Assembly (NCBI GenBank): GCA_030448225.1
Contig: JAUJNJ010000064.1
Span: 1 to 30,442, forward strand
DNA from: Phycisphaerae bacterium
GTDB taxonomy: Bacteria; Planctomycetota; Phycisphaerae; Tepidisphaerales; Tepidisphaeraceae
Length of the DNA: 30,442 nucleotides
Reading direction: 5' to 3'
The translations under genes and the position numbers were made by a program. Shown here one piece after another: positions 7,792-20,694 of this stretch (positions are counted from its first letter, which is position 1; the number at the start of each line of letters is the position of its first letter). The notes beneath the pieces are model-generated. The model saw only the letters and a program-made list of their open reading frames with translations. It ran no database searches and had not been told where the DNA came from.

Positions 7792-8358
7792 TCAACTCAC
7801 CGGCTGCTTGTCGTGGGTGCCGGCGATGAAGTTCTGGAAGCGGACCTGGACCTGGCCTTGGGCCAGGGCGGCGGCGTCGACCTCGAGTTCGTCCATGCCG
7901 CGGGGGCTGACGCACTCGCCGACGACGATCGAGCCGTCCGGGTGGAAGCTGCTGTTGTGGCACGGGCAGCGGAACGGCTTGGCGGGGTTCGACGTCACGT
8001 CGATAAAGCACCCCGCGTGCGGGCAGACCACGTTCCACGCCGTCACCTTTCCCGCCGGGTCGCGCTTGAGGAAGACCGCGCCGACCGGCACGTTCGGCGT
8101 CTTCGTCCAGGCGTCGACGCGGTCGGTGATGATCTGGAACTTGCGCGGCGCGCCGTCCGACGGCAGCGCGCCCAGCGGCGTGACGGGGATGAACCCCGCG
8201 TCGCCCCCCTTGCCCGAACGCCGCAGCGGGTCGAGCCAGACGAGCAGGCCGGCCGCGGCCGGCACGATCGACACGATGCCCCCGATGACGACCGCGAGCG
8301 CCTTCTTCAGAAAGTCCCGTCGCGGCGGGTGCGGCGCGGGCGAGGTGGAGTCGTCCAT
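7792..8358 (-). CDS. qcrA: Rieske iron-sulfur protein of the bc complex
   Basis: The 188-aa protein has a twin-arginine motif (RR at 13-14, followed by DFLKK) and one transmembrane anchor at about 20-42. The soluble domain carries the canonical cluster motifs CPHAGC (C112, H114, C117) and CPCHNSSF (C131, C133, H134); C112, H114, C131 and H134 bind the 2Fe-2S cluster and C117/C133 form the stabilising disulfide. The ATG at 8358 is preceded by AGGT at a suitable distance and puts the Tat signal at the N-terminus; the open frame extends far upstream only through repeat DNA. It should pass electrons from quinol to the diheme cytochrome c domain encoded downstream at 5092-7641. The symbol follows the bacterial bc-complex convention. 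Confidence 0.9.
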   Translation of the reverse strand: MDDSTSPAPHPPRRDFLKKALAVVIGGIVSIVPAAAGLLVWLDPLRRSGKGGDAGFIPVTPLGALPSDGAPRKFQIITDRVDAWTKTPNVPVGAVFLKRDPAGKVTAWNVVCPHAGCFIDVTSNPAKPFRCPCHNSSFHPDGSIVVGECVSPRGMDELEVDAAALAQGQVQVRFQNFIAGTHDKQPVS

Positions 8359-8405
8359 AAGCTTTCGACCTGCCGAGACTTGGCCGGGACAACCGGCGGG
8401 ACATC

Positions 8406-8679
8406 GTTGGGTTCGTTTTGCACCGCCGCGCGTCGCGGCCACGACGTCCGGCGGCCCGCGGAGGATTCCGGTCAGACGATCGGTCCGGCCGCCGTTGGGT
8501 TCGTTTTGCACTTTTACCGTAATGAAGCCACGGCTTGAAGCGTTACCCGCGACCGCAACGTCGCGGGGGGCGCGGTTCCGGTGGCTTCGTTCTGCAATAC
8601 CGTCCGAGCGGCGCCACCCCGCCGACACTCGCCGATGATGCGCCCGCCGGTCACCGGCCCGTAGTGGGTTCGTTTTGCA
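8406..8679 (-). repeat. four regularly spaced 17-bp direct repeats
   Basis: Read on the minus strand the unit is TGCAAAACGAACCCAAC. Copies lie at 8406-8422, 8494-8510 (identical), 8580-8596 (three changes) and 8663-8679 (end variant). The start-to-start distances are 88, 86 and 83 bases. The DNA between copies is unique but each interval holds a small GC-rich hairpin, for example CCGCG-CGT-CGCGG (8426-8438) and a CGCGAC/GTCGCG stem (8548-8565). The group lies immediately upstream of qcrA, in what should be its leader or promoter region. Confidence 0.85.
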
Positions 8680-9040
8680 TTGTCGGCCGCAGCGCCGACG
8701 GATGCTCCAACGCCAAATGACCGTCTTCACGGATGCTCGTCATGTACTGAACACCCTTGGGACCGCGGTGCCTGAACGGACGCGGATTCACCGACTCGTC
8801 TCCCGGAAGACGACCGTCGGCGGACCCGTCATGATCGCTTACTCACCCCCGTCGACTGGCCGACGAGACGGCCCGGAAACTATATCATCCGGCGCGACAA
8901 ATGTCGGCGTCTTTCAACAGATCTGACGGCCGGCGGCGTCGCGCCGCCCGGCACGACCGAATCGCCCGCCACACGCGACGGCCGCGGCGGTAATATGCAC
9001 GGCGGCCCGGGTTCTCCGGGCTTTCTAACCGGGAGAAACC
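8680..9040. other. intergenic stretch without a recognisable gene
   Basis: The 361 bases between the four-copy repeat and the Rieske-like gene hold a small hairpin (GTCGGC/GCCGAC, near 8682-8699) and an AT-rich TATATCAT at 8881 that could be a -10 element for the downstream gene, without a convincing -35. I see no supported coding frame. Confidence 0.5.
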
Positions 9041-9595
<555 letters not shown>

Positions 9596-9834
9596 CGCTG
9601 GGTCTGGTCATCTGCTAATCACAGGACCGATTTGCCAACGCGGCGAAACCGCAAGCGCCCGACCACCCGACTTCGCGAGGACGCGGGCGCATCAACCGCG
9701 GTGGACCAAGCGATTCTCGCACCACGCCGGGGCAGAGCGCAGCGCCGCCCCGGATCGCCCCGGGAGAGCGTCGCTGCACGTGGGCCGGACTCGCTAAACG
9801 TGTTGCACGAGAACATCGACGGCAGAAACGCGAA

Positions 9835-9862
9835 CGGGGCGCGGCTCTCAAGCCACGCCCCG
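9835..9862. terminator. bidirectional hairpin between convergent genes
   Basis: CGGGGCG-C-GGCT-CTCA-AGCC-A-CGCCCCG forms an 11-pair stem with one C/A mismatch and a 4-base loop. It sits in the gap between the plus-strand Rieske-like gene and the minus-strand Uma2 gene, 26 bases past the latter's stop. No long T-run follows, so termination is inferred from position and stem strength. The remainder of 9596-9834 shows nothing else. Confidence 0.6.
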
Positions 9863-9887
9863 CGTCGATTTGCCCCCGTCCACGTGT

Positions 9888-10514
9888 CTATGGAAGGATC
9901 TGGTCCGCCGTCACCTCGATGAAGTGGCCGCCGCTCGCTGCGATGCGGAGCGTCCCGCCCCTGCGAACGATTTCGACTTGATCGTACCGCCCTCGCCCCA
10001 TCGCGGGGCTTGTGTAGACTTCGATCACGTCCTCGATCAGGTTCACGATCACGTATTGCCCGATGCCGGCGTCGGCATACTGACGTTGTTTTGTGGCCCG
10101 ATCCCGTGACAGCGAGCTGTCGGCGACCTCGAAGACGCACGAGACGTCCGTCGGCCCGGGATGCCGATCTTTGTAATCCCGGATCGTCCCCCCCACGATC
10201 GCAGCATCCGGCTCGGGCTCGCTGTCCGGCCCGATCGTGATCGGCTGTTGCAAACGGACGCGCGACCCCACCCGTTTCAGTTCGGACGCCAATTCACCCA
10301 GAAGCTCCACGCCAGCCGACTGATCCGACCCCACCGTCATCGGATCCTCTCCCGCTTTGCTCCGGTCCTTCAGAACCAAATATCCGTCGAGCAATTCATA
10401 CGGCTCCCCGGAGGTCAGGATGCCCGTTTCGATCATCCGATGGTATTGCTCGACCGTCAGCGGCCTGACCGTCGCCCGCCCGTCAACGAGTTCTTTGAGG
10501 TGCGAAGCCGCCAT
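9888..10514 (-). CDS. Uma2-family (DUF820) restriction-endonuclease-fold protein
   Basis: The 208-aa protein matches the Uma2/DUF820 plan: an N-terminal helix followed by LTVEQYHRMIETGIL and YELLDGYLV, then the PD-(D/E)xK-like core with EPDAAIV near residue 100 and VFEVADSSLSRDRATKQRQYADAGI, giving the acidic and lysine positions expected of the nuclease fold, and finally QYVIVNL and a C-terminal strand region. Uma2 proteins are numerous in planctomycetes and cyanobacteria; their cellular role is not established. The ATG at 10514 has GGGAG eight bases upstream. It lies downstream of murA on the same strand but behind a strong terminator, so it is probably transcribed on its own. Confidence 0.85.
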   Translation of the reverse strand: MAASHLKELVDGRATVRPLTVEQYHRMIETGILTSGEPYELLDGYLVLKDRSKAGEDPMTVGSDQSAGVELLGELASELKRVGSRVRLQQPITIGPDSEPEPDAAIVGGTIRDYKDRHPGPTDVSCVFEVADSSLSRDRATKQRQYADAGIGQYVIVNLIEDVIEVYTSPAMGRGRYDQVEIVRRGGTLRIAASGGHFIEVTADQILP

Positions 10515-10566
10515 GCGTGAATCTCCCGGATGATCTTACTGAATGCCGACGGCTGCCTCCATGAAA

Positions 10567-10593
10567 AAGGGCGACCGCCGCGCGGTCGCCCTT
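10567..10593 (-). terminator. intrinsic terminator of murA
   Basis: Read on the minus strand, a perfect 12-pair stem (AAGGGCGACCGC, loop GCG, GCGGTCGCCCTT) is followed directly by a T-run (CTTTTTC). It lies 25 bases past the murA stop codon. This is the clearest rho-independent terminator in the window. Confidence 0.9.
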
Positions 10594-10617
10594 CGTAAGT
10601 GTCGTTTGATGAAGATC

Positions 10618-11943
<1,326 letters not shown>

Positions 11944-12270
11944 CGCCCGTCCCTGAGCCCCAAGGCCCGAACTTAATCGAATCCGGCCGCGTGAGGCCCC
12001 CGCGACACCACCGCGCGGGAAGACCAACGACCGATATTCTTCGGACTCATCGGCCAATCCGTCGGCCGACGATCAAAATGTGCCAAACGTCTGCTTGCCC
12101 CGATGCCCTGGCCGGCCGTAGGTGTGGGGCCGGCCCAACTGCGAACGCGTACTATGGAAACGGAGACGTCCGATTTCAAGGGCGGGTTCGGCGGAAAAAT
12201 TATCGGGCCCGCGTCCACCCCGCGCGGGCGCGTGCATTGGGGCGATCGAAAACCCCGGATCCCCACCTGA
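11944..12270. other. intergenic stretch upstream of murA
   Basis: The 327 bases upstream of murA hold no coding frame that I trust. The murA promoter should lie here, but I see no good -35/-10 pair. The remaining gap to 12573 is filled by two foldback elements. Confidence 0.45.
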
Positions 12271-12332
12271 TAGCCGCGGGCGGAAGCCCGCTGATCTTCC
12301 GCGAGAGACCGACGGGCCTCCGCCCGCGGCTA
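12271..12332. repeat. foldback element, TAGCCGCGGGCGGA arms
   Basis: The left arm TAGCCGCGGGCGGAAGCCCG (12271-12290) and the right arm CGGGCCTCCGCCCGCGGCTA (12313-12332) are reverse complements with one mismatch, separated by 22 bases. It is a compact, very stable hairpin of a type I recall as frequent in planctomycete intergenic DNA. Confidence 0.85.
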
Positions 12333-12365
12333 CGAAGTTTCGAAGGCGACTCGGTCGGCGGAGTC

Positions 12366-12444
12366 GTCATCCTGAGGTACTCCGAAGGATCTCCCGTGGC
12401 CCTTGCTGGAACCGCGAGAGATCCTTCGCTGCGCTCAGGATGAC
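12366..12444. repeat. foldback element, GTCATCCTGAG family
   Basis: GTCATCCTGAG (12366-12376) and CTCAGGATGAC (12434-12444) are exact reverse complements. The inner parts CGAAGGATCTC and GAGATCCTTCG also pair. The same element recurs at 24519-24596 and, diverged, at 4893-4993. This GTCATCCTGAGCGCAGCGAAGG word is known to me as a widely scattered bacterial repeat without an assigned function. Confidence 0.88.
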
Positions 12445-12573
12445 ATCGGACGCGCCCCGGGTACGTTCAGGGCTTCTGAAGAGACGTCCGGTACTTGAAT
12501 CGGGCAGCACGGTGCCATTCGCGCTGTCGCGGACCGACCGCCCCACCCGTTCACCCGCCGGAGGGACCCGATC

Positions 12574-13113
12574 GTGTTGAAGTGGCTCTACCTCTCGATC
12601 GCCGTCATCGCGCTGATCGTCTTCGGCCTGCTCCTCAACGACCTGCGGCTGGAGTTGAAGCGGACGGCCCGCACGGTGAACGAGCAACTGCCCGAGATCC
12701 TCGACAAGAGCCGCCGCAGCGCCGACGCGCTGGCGGCGGTGTCGGACGACATCCGCCAGTTGCGCGACCTCGCCGGCGCCCCGGCGGCCGGCGCGCGGGA
12801 CGAGACGCTCGCCGCCTACGCCGACTCGGTGCTCGACGCGCTGGAGAAGTCCGACCTCTCGATCGGCCTGAAGCCCAAGCTCTTCGGCGACGCGCTGAAG
12901 GACACCCAGCCGGCCAAGGAGTGGGTCGTCGCCGCGCGGAAGGAGGGCCTCTGGCTCACCTTCCGCGCCAAGTCCAAGGCCGAACTGCTCGACGGCCTGA
13001 CGAAGAACAAGTTCGGCTCCGACTGGTACGCCCAACCCCCCGCCGGCGGCGAGGCGGTGCCGCTCCGTGACTGGCTGAAGGCCAATCACCCCGAGAGCCG
13101 GGACGTGCAATGA
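12574..13113 (+). CDS. membrane-anchored hypothetical protein with coiled coil
   Basis: The 179-aa protein starts at GTG 12574, ten bases after GGAGGG. A transmembrane helix (about 3-21, LKWLYLSIAVIALIVFGLL) is followed by a charged, heptad-like helix (about 24-70) and then a soluble domain containing WVVAARKEGLWLTFRAKSKAELLDGL, which I do not recognise. The topology would be a single-pass membrane protein. Its stop codon overlaps the start of the next gene (ATGA at 13110-13113), which implies translational coupling. The function is unknown. Confidence 0.7.
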   Translation: MLKWLYLSIAVIALIVFGLLLNDLRLELKRTARTVNEQLPEILDKSRRSADALAAVSDDIRQLRDLAGAPAAGARDETLAAYADSVLDALEKSDLSIGLKPKLFGDALKDTQPAKEWVVAARKEGLWLTFRAKSKAELLDGLTKNKFGSDWYAQPPAGGEAVPLRDWLKANHPESRDVQ

Positions 13114-13571
13114 AGAATGACCGACGACACGCTGTGCCACGACGTGATACTGGCGCGCTCGAACGGACTCGACTTTCGACCCTCCACATGACGACTGACG
13201 ACGCTCACGCCATACTGGCGGGAGAAGCATTGGCGGGTCCTCTGACGGAGGACGACACGTTAGCGCTGATGATCCTGCTGCACACGCATCGCATCCTGTT
13301 CCGCGCGCCGATCTTGGAGGACCGGCCCGGCGTGATGGGGATGGCCGCCATCACACAGCGCGACGTCGCCGACGTCGCGGCTCGTCTCTGGCCCGATCGC
13401 GCGGACACAGCGCGGACGCACTACCGGCATTGGTACTGGCTGTTCAACACGCACACTCCTTACGAGGTGGTCGAAGATATCCCACGCGGCTGGGCGCGAT
13501 GGGTGGAACGCCTCCGGAGTCGCCTCGAACGACATCCGCAGGTCGCAGCGGTGCAGCCCGAAGAAGATTGA
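13110..13571 (+). CDS. hypothetical protein, 153 aa
   Basis: I do not recognise the family. The ATG at 13110 overlaps the preceding stop codon (ATGA). A second in-frame ATG at 13188 (MTTDDAHAIL) begins the part that looks like a folded protein, so the true start may be there. Features are a hydrophobic helix ALMILLHTHRILFR, an ITQRDVADVAARLWP segment and an aromatic HYRHWYWLFNTHTPYE stretch. It has no signal peptide and ends with an acidic tail. Coupling to the membrane-anchored gene suggests a shared process. Confidence 0.6.
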   Translation: MKNDRRHAVPRRDTGALERTRLSTLHMTTDDAHAILAGEALAGPLTEDDTLALMILLHTHRILFRAPILEDRPGVMGMAAITQRDVADVAARLWPDRADTARTHYRHWYWLFNTHTPYEVVEDIPRGWARWVERLRSRLERHPQVAAVQPEED

Positions 13572-13758
13572 GCCAGTCTCCGGTCGGGCTCGTCACTGAA
13601 CAGCTCATTCCACCAACGGCCCGCGACTCACCGCCCAAGCAATCCCGAAGTACAATGCCCTGGACCGGTAGCCCGTTGCGGAGCGGCAAGCCGGCGCAAT
13701 GGACAGGCGCAAGCTAGCGCTACGCCGTCCCTTCATCTCCAAGGACACGGAACACTTC

Positions 13759-16700
13759 ATGCGCAATCTGTTGATCACGCTGTTCGTGACGATCGCCGCC
13801 GCCGGGTCGGTCGCGGGTGGGGCCGAGCCTTGGGCGGACGGGCGGATGGCGGTGCGGGAGGGGCTGGTCGTCTGGCTCGACGCGACGCGGCTGCCGCAGG
13901 CGTGGGCGGCGCACGGGAAGCCGTCGCTCGGGGCGCGCGACAAGGTCGACGTCTGGTACGACGCGTCGGGCAACCGCCTGCACGCGGGGCAGCCGGCGGC
14001 GGGGTTTCAGCCGGCGCTTCGCACGGCCGGGGGCGGGGCGGCGGTGCGGTTCGACGGGGCGGACGATTTCCTGTGGCTGCCGCGCGTCGGCAAGGACGCG
14101 CGCGACGTGACGGTGTTCGTCGCCGCCCTGCCGCGGTCGAACGCGGGCGACTTCCGCGGGCCGTTCGCGGCGGCCGAGGCGGGGAAGAACGACTACCTCA
14201 CGGGCCTCAACCTCGACTTCGGCCCCGCCGGCAGCGCTCGGCTGACGACGGTCAATTCCGAGGGCGCCGGCTTCGTCGGCGCGAGGGACCTGCTGCCGGC
14301 CGCGCTCGAGCGGCCGTTCGGCGAGCCGGTGGTGATGACGCTGGCGTCGAGCGTCGGCGCCGGCGGCACCCGATTGTTCATTGACGGCAAGGCGGCCGGG
14401 CGGCGCAACCGGGCGGAGTCGGTGCTGAAGCTGCACGACCTCTACATCGGCGCCCGCGTCCACGGCGCCGCCGGGACGCCGCGCGTCGGCGGGTTTTTCG
14501 ACGGCGACGTGGCGGAGGTGCTGGTCTTCGACCGGGTGCTGAACGACGCGCAGCGGAGCGACGTCGAGCGTTACCTCATCGAGAAGCACCGCGGGCTCGG
14601 GGCGGCCGATCTGGGCAAGCCGCTGGTGTCGGTGAAGAACCCGCCGCCGGTGCAGATGCTCGTGCCGGGCTTCGAGGTGCGGCAACTGCCGCTGAAGTTG
14701 AAGAACATCAACAACGTTCGCTACCGCGACGACGGCGAGCGCAGCGCGCTCGGCGACAACGGCAACCTCTACGTTTTGAGCGACACCGACGGCGACGGAC
14801 TCGAGGACGACGCGAAGCTCTTCTGGGAGGCCAAGGGCCGCCTGCGCGGGCCGGTCGGCCTCGCGCTCACGCCGCCGAACTACCCGCACGGGCGCGGCGT
14901 CTTCGTGCCGTCGAAGGGGAAGGTGTCGCTCATCGTCGATGACGATGGCAACGATGTCGCCGACCGCGCCGCGTCATCGCCAGCGGGTGGAAGGAACTGC
15001 CGGTGAACGTCGACGCGACGGCGATCACGCTCGACAAGGAGGGCAACGTCTACTTCGGCATGGGCACGACGGACTTCTCCAACGCCTACCTGATCGACAA
15101 GTCGGGCAAGGCCCACTTCGACGTCCGCGGCGAGCGCGGCACGGTGCAGAAAATCTCGGCCGACCTGAAGACGCGCACGACGTTCGCCGGCGGCATCCGC
15201 TTCCCGATCGGCATGGCGTTCAACCGCCACGGCGATTTGTTCACGACCGATCAGGAGGGCGCGACGTGGCTGGCGAACGGCAACCCGTTCGACGAGCTGC
15301 TCCACGTGCAGCCCGGCCGGTATTACGGATTCCCGCCGCGCCACCCGAAGCATTTGGCGAGCTACCCCGACGGCACGCCGCTGATCGACGAGCCGAGCGT
15401 GTTCGACTACGGCCCGCAGCACCAGTCGACGTGCGGCATGGTCTTCAACGAATCGGTCAACGGCGGCCCGGTGTTCGGCCCGGCGTCGTGGGCGGGCGAC
15501 GCGATCGTCTGCGGCGAGTCGCGCGCGGCAAGATCTATCGCACGCAGCTCACCAAGACGCCGGCCGGGTACGTCGCGCAGAACCACCTGATCGCGAACCT
15601 CGACATGCTGACGGTCGACGTGCGTCTCGCCCGCCGGCGACCTCGTGGTGGCGGTGCACGGCGGCGAGCCGGATTGGGGCACGGGCCCCGAGGGGGAGGG
15701 CCGGCTGTACAAGATCGTTTACGCGCACAAGGACGCGCGCAGCCGGCCCGGACCTGGGCGGCGGGCGAGCAGGAGTGCGCGTCGCGTTCGACCGCCCGCT
15801 CGACCCGGCACATCTCCAGGACCTGCGCAAGGCGATCACGATCGAGTACGGCTCGGCCGCAGCGCGCGGGCGACCGGTTCGAGAAGATGCGCCCCGGCTA
15901 CGAGGTGGTGCGCCGCCAGGCGCAGGAGCCGCGGTTCGAACTGGCGGTGCTGTCGGCGGCGATGACGCCGGACCGGCGGACGCTCGTGCTGGGGGTGGCG
16001 CGCACGCGCGGGCGACATCGTACGCGATCACCCTCCCGCGCTCGGCCGGCCGACGTCTGCGGGAACGAATGGGAATAAGACGCTGCGGCAGCGCCCGCGA
16101 TCGACCTCGACTACGACCTCGGCGGCGCCGAGGGCGCGCGTGACCGACGCCCGCGGCCGCGAGGCGTGGGCCGGGTGGCTCCCCCACCTCGACCTCGCCG
16201 TCGCCCGGCCGTTCACCGCCGGCAGCGCGTCGCACGACGAGTTGTGGGCCGCCCTGCGCAAGCCGGGCACGCTCACCCTCCGCGCGAAGCTCGATCTGCA
16301 CGACCTGCTCCGCCCCGCCGTGCAGCCGGGGTCGAAGCTCGACTACGAGCCGGGCCCGAACCCGGCGGCGACGGTGGAGTTCACGTCGGACGCCGATCGG
16401 GGTGAAGTCGGCCGGCAGTCAGGTCGTCGCGGACAAGACGCCGGACGGGAGCGCCACCGCGTGAGGCTCACCGCCGCCGAAGGCCGGCGAGCCGGTGGCG
16501 GTGGAGGTGACGCTGGCGATCAACGCGGGGCGCGAGCCGTCGCTGTCGGTCTCGTATCACACGGCGGAAGACGCGCGGCCGCGGGCGCTGCCGCTGCGGC
16601 GGGTGCTCGTGCCGTGGGTGCCGGCGAACTCGACGGAAGCGGAGACGCGCCCGTCCGCCGCGAGGTGCCGGAACTCGCCGGCGGCGACTGGGCGCGGGCG

Positions 16701-17924
16701 GGAGGTTTACTTCTCGGAGCAGGCGATGTGCCAAGTGTCACCGCCTCCGCGGCGAGGGGGGCCTGATCGGGCCCGACCTGTCGAACCTTCGCCACCGCGA
16801 CTACGCATCCGTGCTGCGCGACGTCACGCAGCCGAGCGCGCGATCAACCCGGACCACGTCGCCTACGCGTTCACGCTCACCGACGGCAACGTGCTGGTCG
16901 GCGTGCCGCGGCCGGGCGCGCGCGGGCCGGCAGATCATCGGCGAGGCGGGCGGCAAGGAGACGGAGGACGCGCCCCCGTCCGTGCCCCGACATCGCCGAG
17001 GCGGACGTGCGGTCCCCGCACGCGCTGCCGACGGCGATCCTGCCTCACGCCATCGACACCGTGATCGGCCCCGCGCGGATGACCGACCTGAAGACGTTCC
17101 TGCTGACCGCGCCCCTGGAGCCCGCCCCGCTCGAGCGCGACGGCGCGCCCGCCGCCCGCTCCCCCGCGGAGCTTCAGGCGGTGCTGAAGGCCGCGGCCGA
17201 GGAGGACCGCCGGGCCGACGTCACCCCGCTGCGCGTGCTGCTCGCGGCCGGGCCGAAAGACCACGGCCCCGGCGAGCACGATTACCCGCAGTGGCAGCAG
17301 CGGTGGTCGAAACTGCTGGCGATGTCGAACGGCGTGACGGTCGACACGTGCCAGGGCTTCCCCACGCCGCAGCAGTTCGCGGCGGCGGACGTGGTGGTCT
17401 TCTATTCGAACAACCCCGGCTGGTCGAAGGCGAAGGCGGCCGACCTCGACGCGTTCCTCGCGCGCGGCGGCGGGCTGGTTTACATCCACTGGGCCGTCGA
17501 CGGGAAGGACGCGCCGGAGGAACTCGCCCAGCGCATCGGCCTGGCGTCGAAGGCGGGAACGAAGTACCGCCACGGCGAGTTGCCGCTGCGCTTCACCGAC
17601 CGCGGGCACCCGATCTCGCGCGGGTTCGACAAGCTGACGCTGGTCGACGAGAGCTACTGGAACATGGTCGGCGACGTCGCCCGCCTGCACCCGTTGGCGG
17701 ACGCGCCGGAGGAGGGGCAGGACCGCCCGCTCCTGTGGACGCGCGAGCAGGGCAAGGGGCGGGTCTTCGTCAGCATCCCCGGCCACTACGCCTGGACGTT
17801 CGACGACCCGCTGTTCCGCGTGCTGATCCTGCGCGGCATCGCCTGGACCGCGGGCCGTCCCGCGGAGCGCCTGACGCACCTCGCGCCGATCGGCGCACGG
17901 ATGGCAGAGCCGGGCACGCGATGA
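13759..17924 (+). pseudogene. giant secreted LamG / PVC-type dehydrogenase / heme c / ThuA protein, frameshifted
   Basis: Joined across frames this would be a ~1,390-aa exported protein. The order is: signal peptide (MRNLLITLFVTIAAAGSVAGG); LamG/concanavalin-A-like domain (VVWLDA, VRFDGADDFLWL, VAEVLVFDR; about 13840-14600); PVC-type glucose/sorbosone-dehydrogenase-like beta-propeller (NVYFGMGTTDFSNAY, RFPIGMAFNRHGDLF; about 14650-15740); a linker; a planctomycete-type heme c domain (HRLRGEGGLIGPDLSNL; about 16690-17090); and a ThuA-like domain (about 17215-17880). The frame changes at least ten times between 14985 and 17000, while both ends are clean. At 16731 the heme motif becomes CAKCH if a GC pair is restored; at 15525 an extra GC pair breaks GESRGKIYRTQ. 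These dinucleotide indels fit sequencing error or very recent decay. Intact relatives are thought to oxidise sugars outside the cytoplasm. Confidence 0.75.
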
Positions 17925-17960
17925 ACATCCTCATCGGGGGAACGTGCGGGTAAGAAGGTT

Positions 17961-18053
17961 TAGCCACGGATGGGGCACGGATGAACACAGATGAAGCGTG
18001 AGCAAGAGGAGATTTCTCCTCATCTGTATCCATCCGTGCCCCATCTGTGGCTA
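17961..18053. repeat. foldback element, CACGGATG words
   Basis: TAGCCACGGATGGGGCACGG (from 17961) pairs with the complementary arm ending GTGGCTA (18053). An inner hairpin GAGGAG-ATTT-CTCCTC lies at 18006-18021. The element sits about 36 bases after the stop of the large secreted gene and may end its transcript. The GCCACGGATGAACAC word is another one I recall as recurrent in planctomycete and acidobacterial genomes. Confidence 0.85.
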
Positions 18054-18208
18054 ATCGATTCTTTCACTTGCACCATTCTTCGGTCCGACGTGCGGAACGT
18101 CGTCCATACCCGCGATTGGTGGTTCCGTCACTTTCGGCTTGCGCGTACGGTTCCACCTAAGCTCGTGTGCGCGCCTCGCCGCGCGCGCGGCCGGAGGACG
18201 ACCGAACC

Positions 18209-20059
<1,851 letters not shown>

Positions 20060-20065
<6 letters not shown>

Positions 20066-20207
20066 GGTGAAGGGGTGAAGGGGTGAAGGGGTGAAGGGTG
20101 ACGGGGTGAACGGGTGAGCGGGTGAGCGGGTGAGCGGGTGAGCGGGTGAGCGGGTGAGCGGGTGAGCGGGTGAGCGGGTGAGCGGGTGAGCGGGTGAAGG
20201 GGTGAGT
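20060..20207 (+). repeat. 8-bp tandem array, left arm of the four-helix-bundle cassette
   Basis: The array is made of 8-base words GGGTGANN. Variant words (GGGTGAAG, GGGTGACG) come first, then ten perfect GGGTGAGC units at 20112-20191, then GGGTGAAG again. It begins at the GH15 stop codon (TGA 20063-20065) and ends 3 bases before the four-helix-bundle stop codon. The complementary array lies on the other side of that gene at 20615-20694. Confidence 0.92.
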
Positions 20208-20210
20208 GAA

Positions 20211-20597
20211 TTACTTGCGCCGCAGCACCCAGGTTTCGGGGTGGTTGATCATGCCGACGATGGTTCGGAGGATCGCGTCGTAGGCTCGGTAAAGCTCGGC
20301 GGCGGACGCGCGGTCGAGGTACTGGCACTTCACGGCGAACTCGAGCCATACCTGCGTTTCGGCGGCCTCGGTTTCCGCGTCGGACAGCTTGCTGATGAAC
20401 GCCGCCTCGTAGCGACGCTTGCGCCACGCCTCGGTCAGGTTCGTGCAGACCGAACGGGACGAGCGGCGCACCTGATCGGTCAGCGAATACGTCTCCTCCT
20501 TCGGAAATCGCTTCGACGCCGCGAACACCCCCATCGCCGCCGCGAACGCCGCCCTGTAGACCTCCAGGTCCTGGTGCGTCCGTATTTTTCCGGCCAC
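20211..20597 (-). CDS. four-helix-bundle protein (23S rRNA intervening-sequence / S23 type)
   Basis: The 128-aa product begins GTG-GCC-GGA (read M-A-G-K-I-R-T-H-Q-D-L-E-V-Y) with GGGGGA about 6 bases upstream; an in-frame GTG at 20639 lies inside the repeat array and is less likely. Family marks, in order, are HQDLEVYRAAF, a KRFPKEETYSLTDQVRRSSRS turn, CTNLTEAWRKRRY, FISKLSDAETEAAETQVWLEFA and a final helix with LRTIVGMINHPE. These match the S23/bAvd-like four-helix bundle first seen in 23S rRNA intervening sequences, where the gene lies in the loop of a hairpin. Here too the gene is enclosed by complementary arrays. The fold forms oligomers with a basic surface; a nucleic-acid-binding role is plausible but unproven. 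Confidence 0.9.
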   Translation of the reverse strand: MAGKIRTHQDLEVYRAAFAAAMGVFAASKRFPKEETYSLTDQVRRSSRSVCTNLTEAWRKRRYEAAFISKLSDAETEAAETQVWLEFAVKCQYLDRASAAELYRAYDAILRTIVGMINHPETWVLRRK

Positions 20598-20614
20598 GCG
20601 ACGTCCCCCAAAAA

Positions 20615-20694
20615 GACCCTCACCCGCCCACCCCGTCACCCGCTCACCCCTTCACCCCTTCACCCGCTCACCCCGTCACCCCTCCACCCCCTCA
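20615..20694 (-). repeat. 8-bp tandem array, right arm of the four-helix-bundle cassette
   Basis: Read on the minus strand this is TGTGAGGGGGTGG and then words of GGGGTGAC, GGGTGAGC and GGGTGAAG type with an 8-base period. It is the inverted counterpart of 20060-20207 but shorter and more varied. It starts at the GH65 stop codon (TGA, 20692-20694) and ends about 18 bases upstream of the chosen four-helix-bundle start. Confidence 0.9.

Noticed and set aside
8406..8679. Possible CRISPR array
   Set aside because: Repeats are only 17 bp and spacers about 70 bp, with no cas genes nearby; the copies also diverge internally.
20112..20191. Possible CRISPR or replication-origin iterons in the GGGTGAGC array
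   Set aside because: The units are directly tandem with no spacers, and no replication initiator gene or AT-rich region is present.
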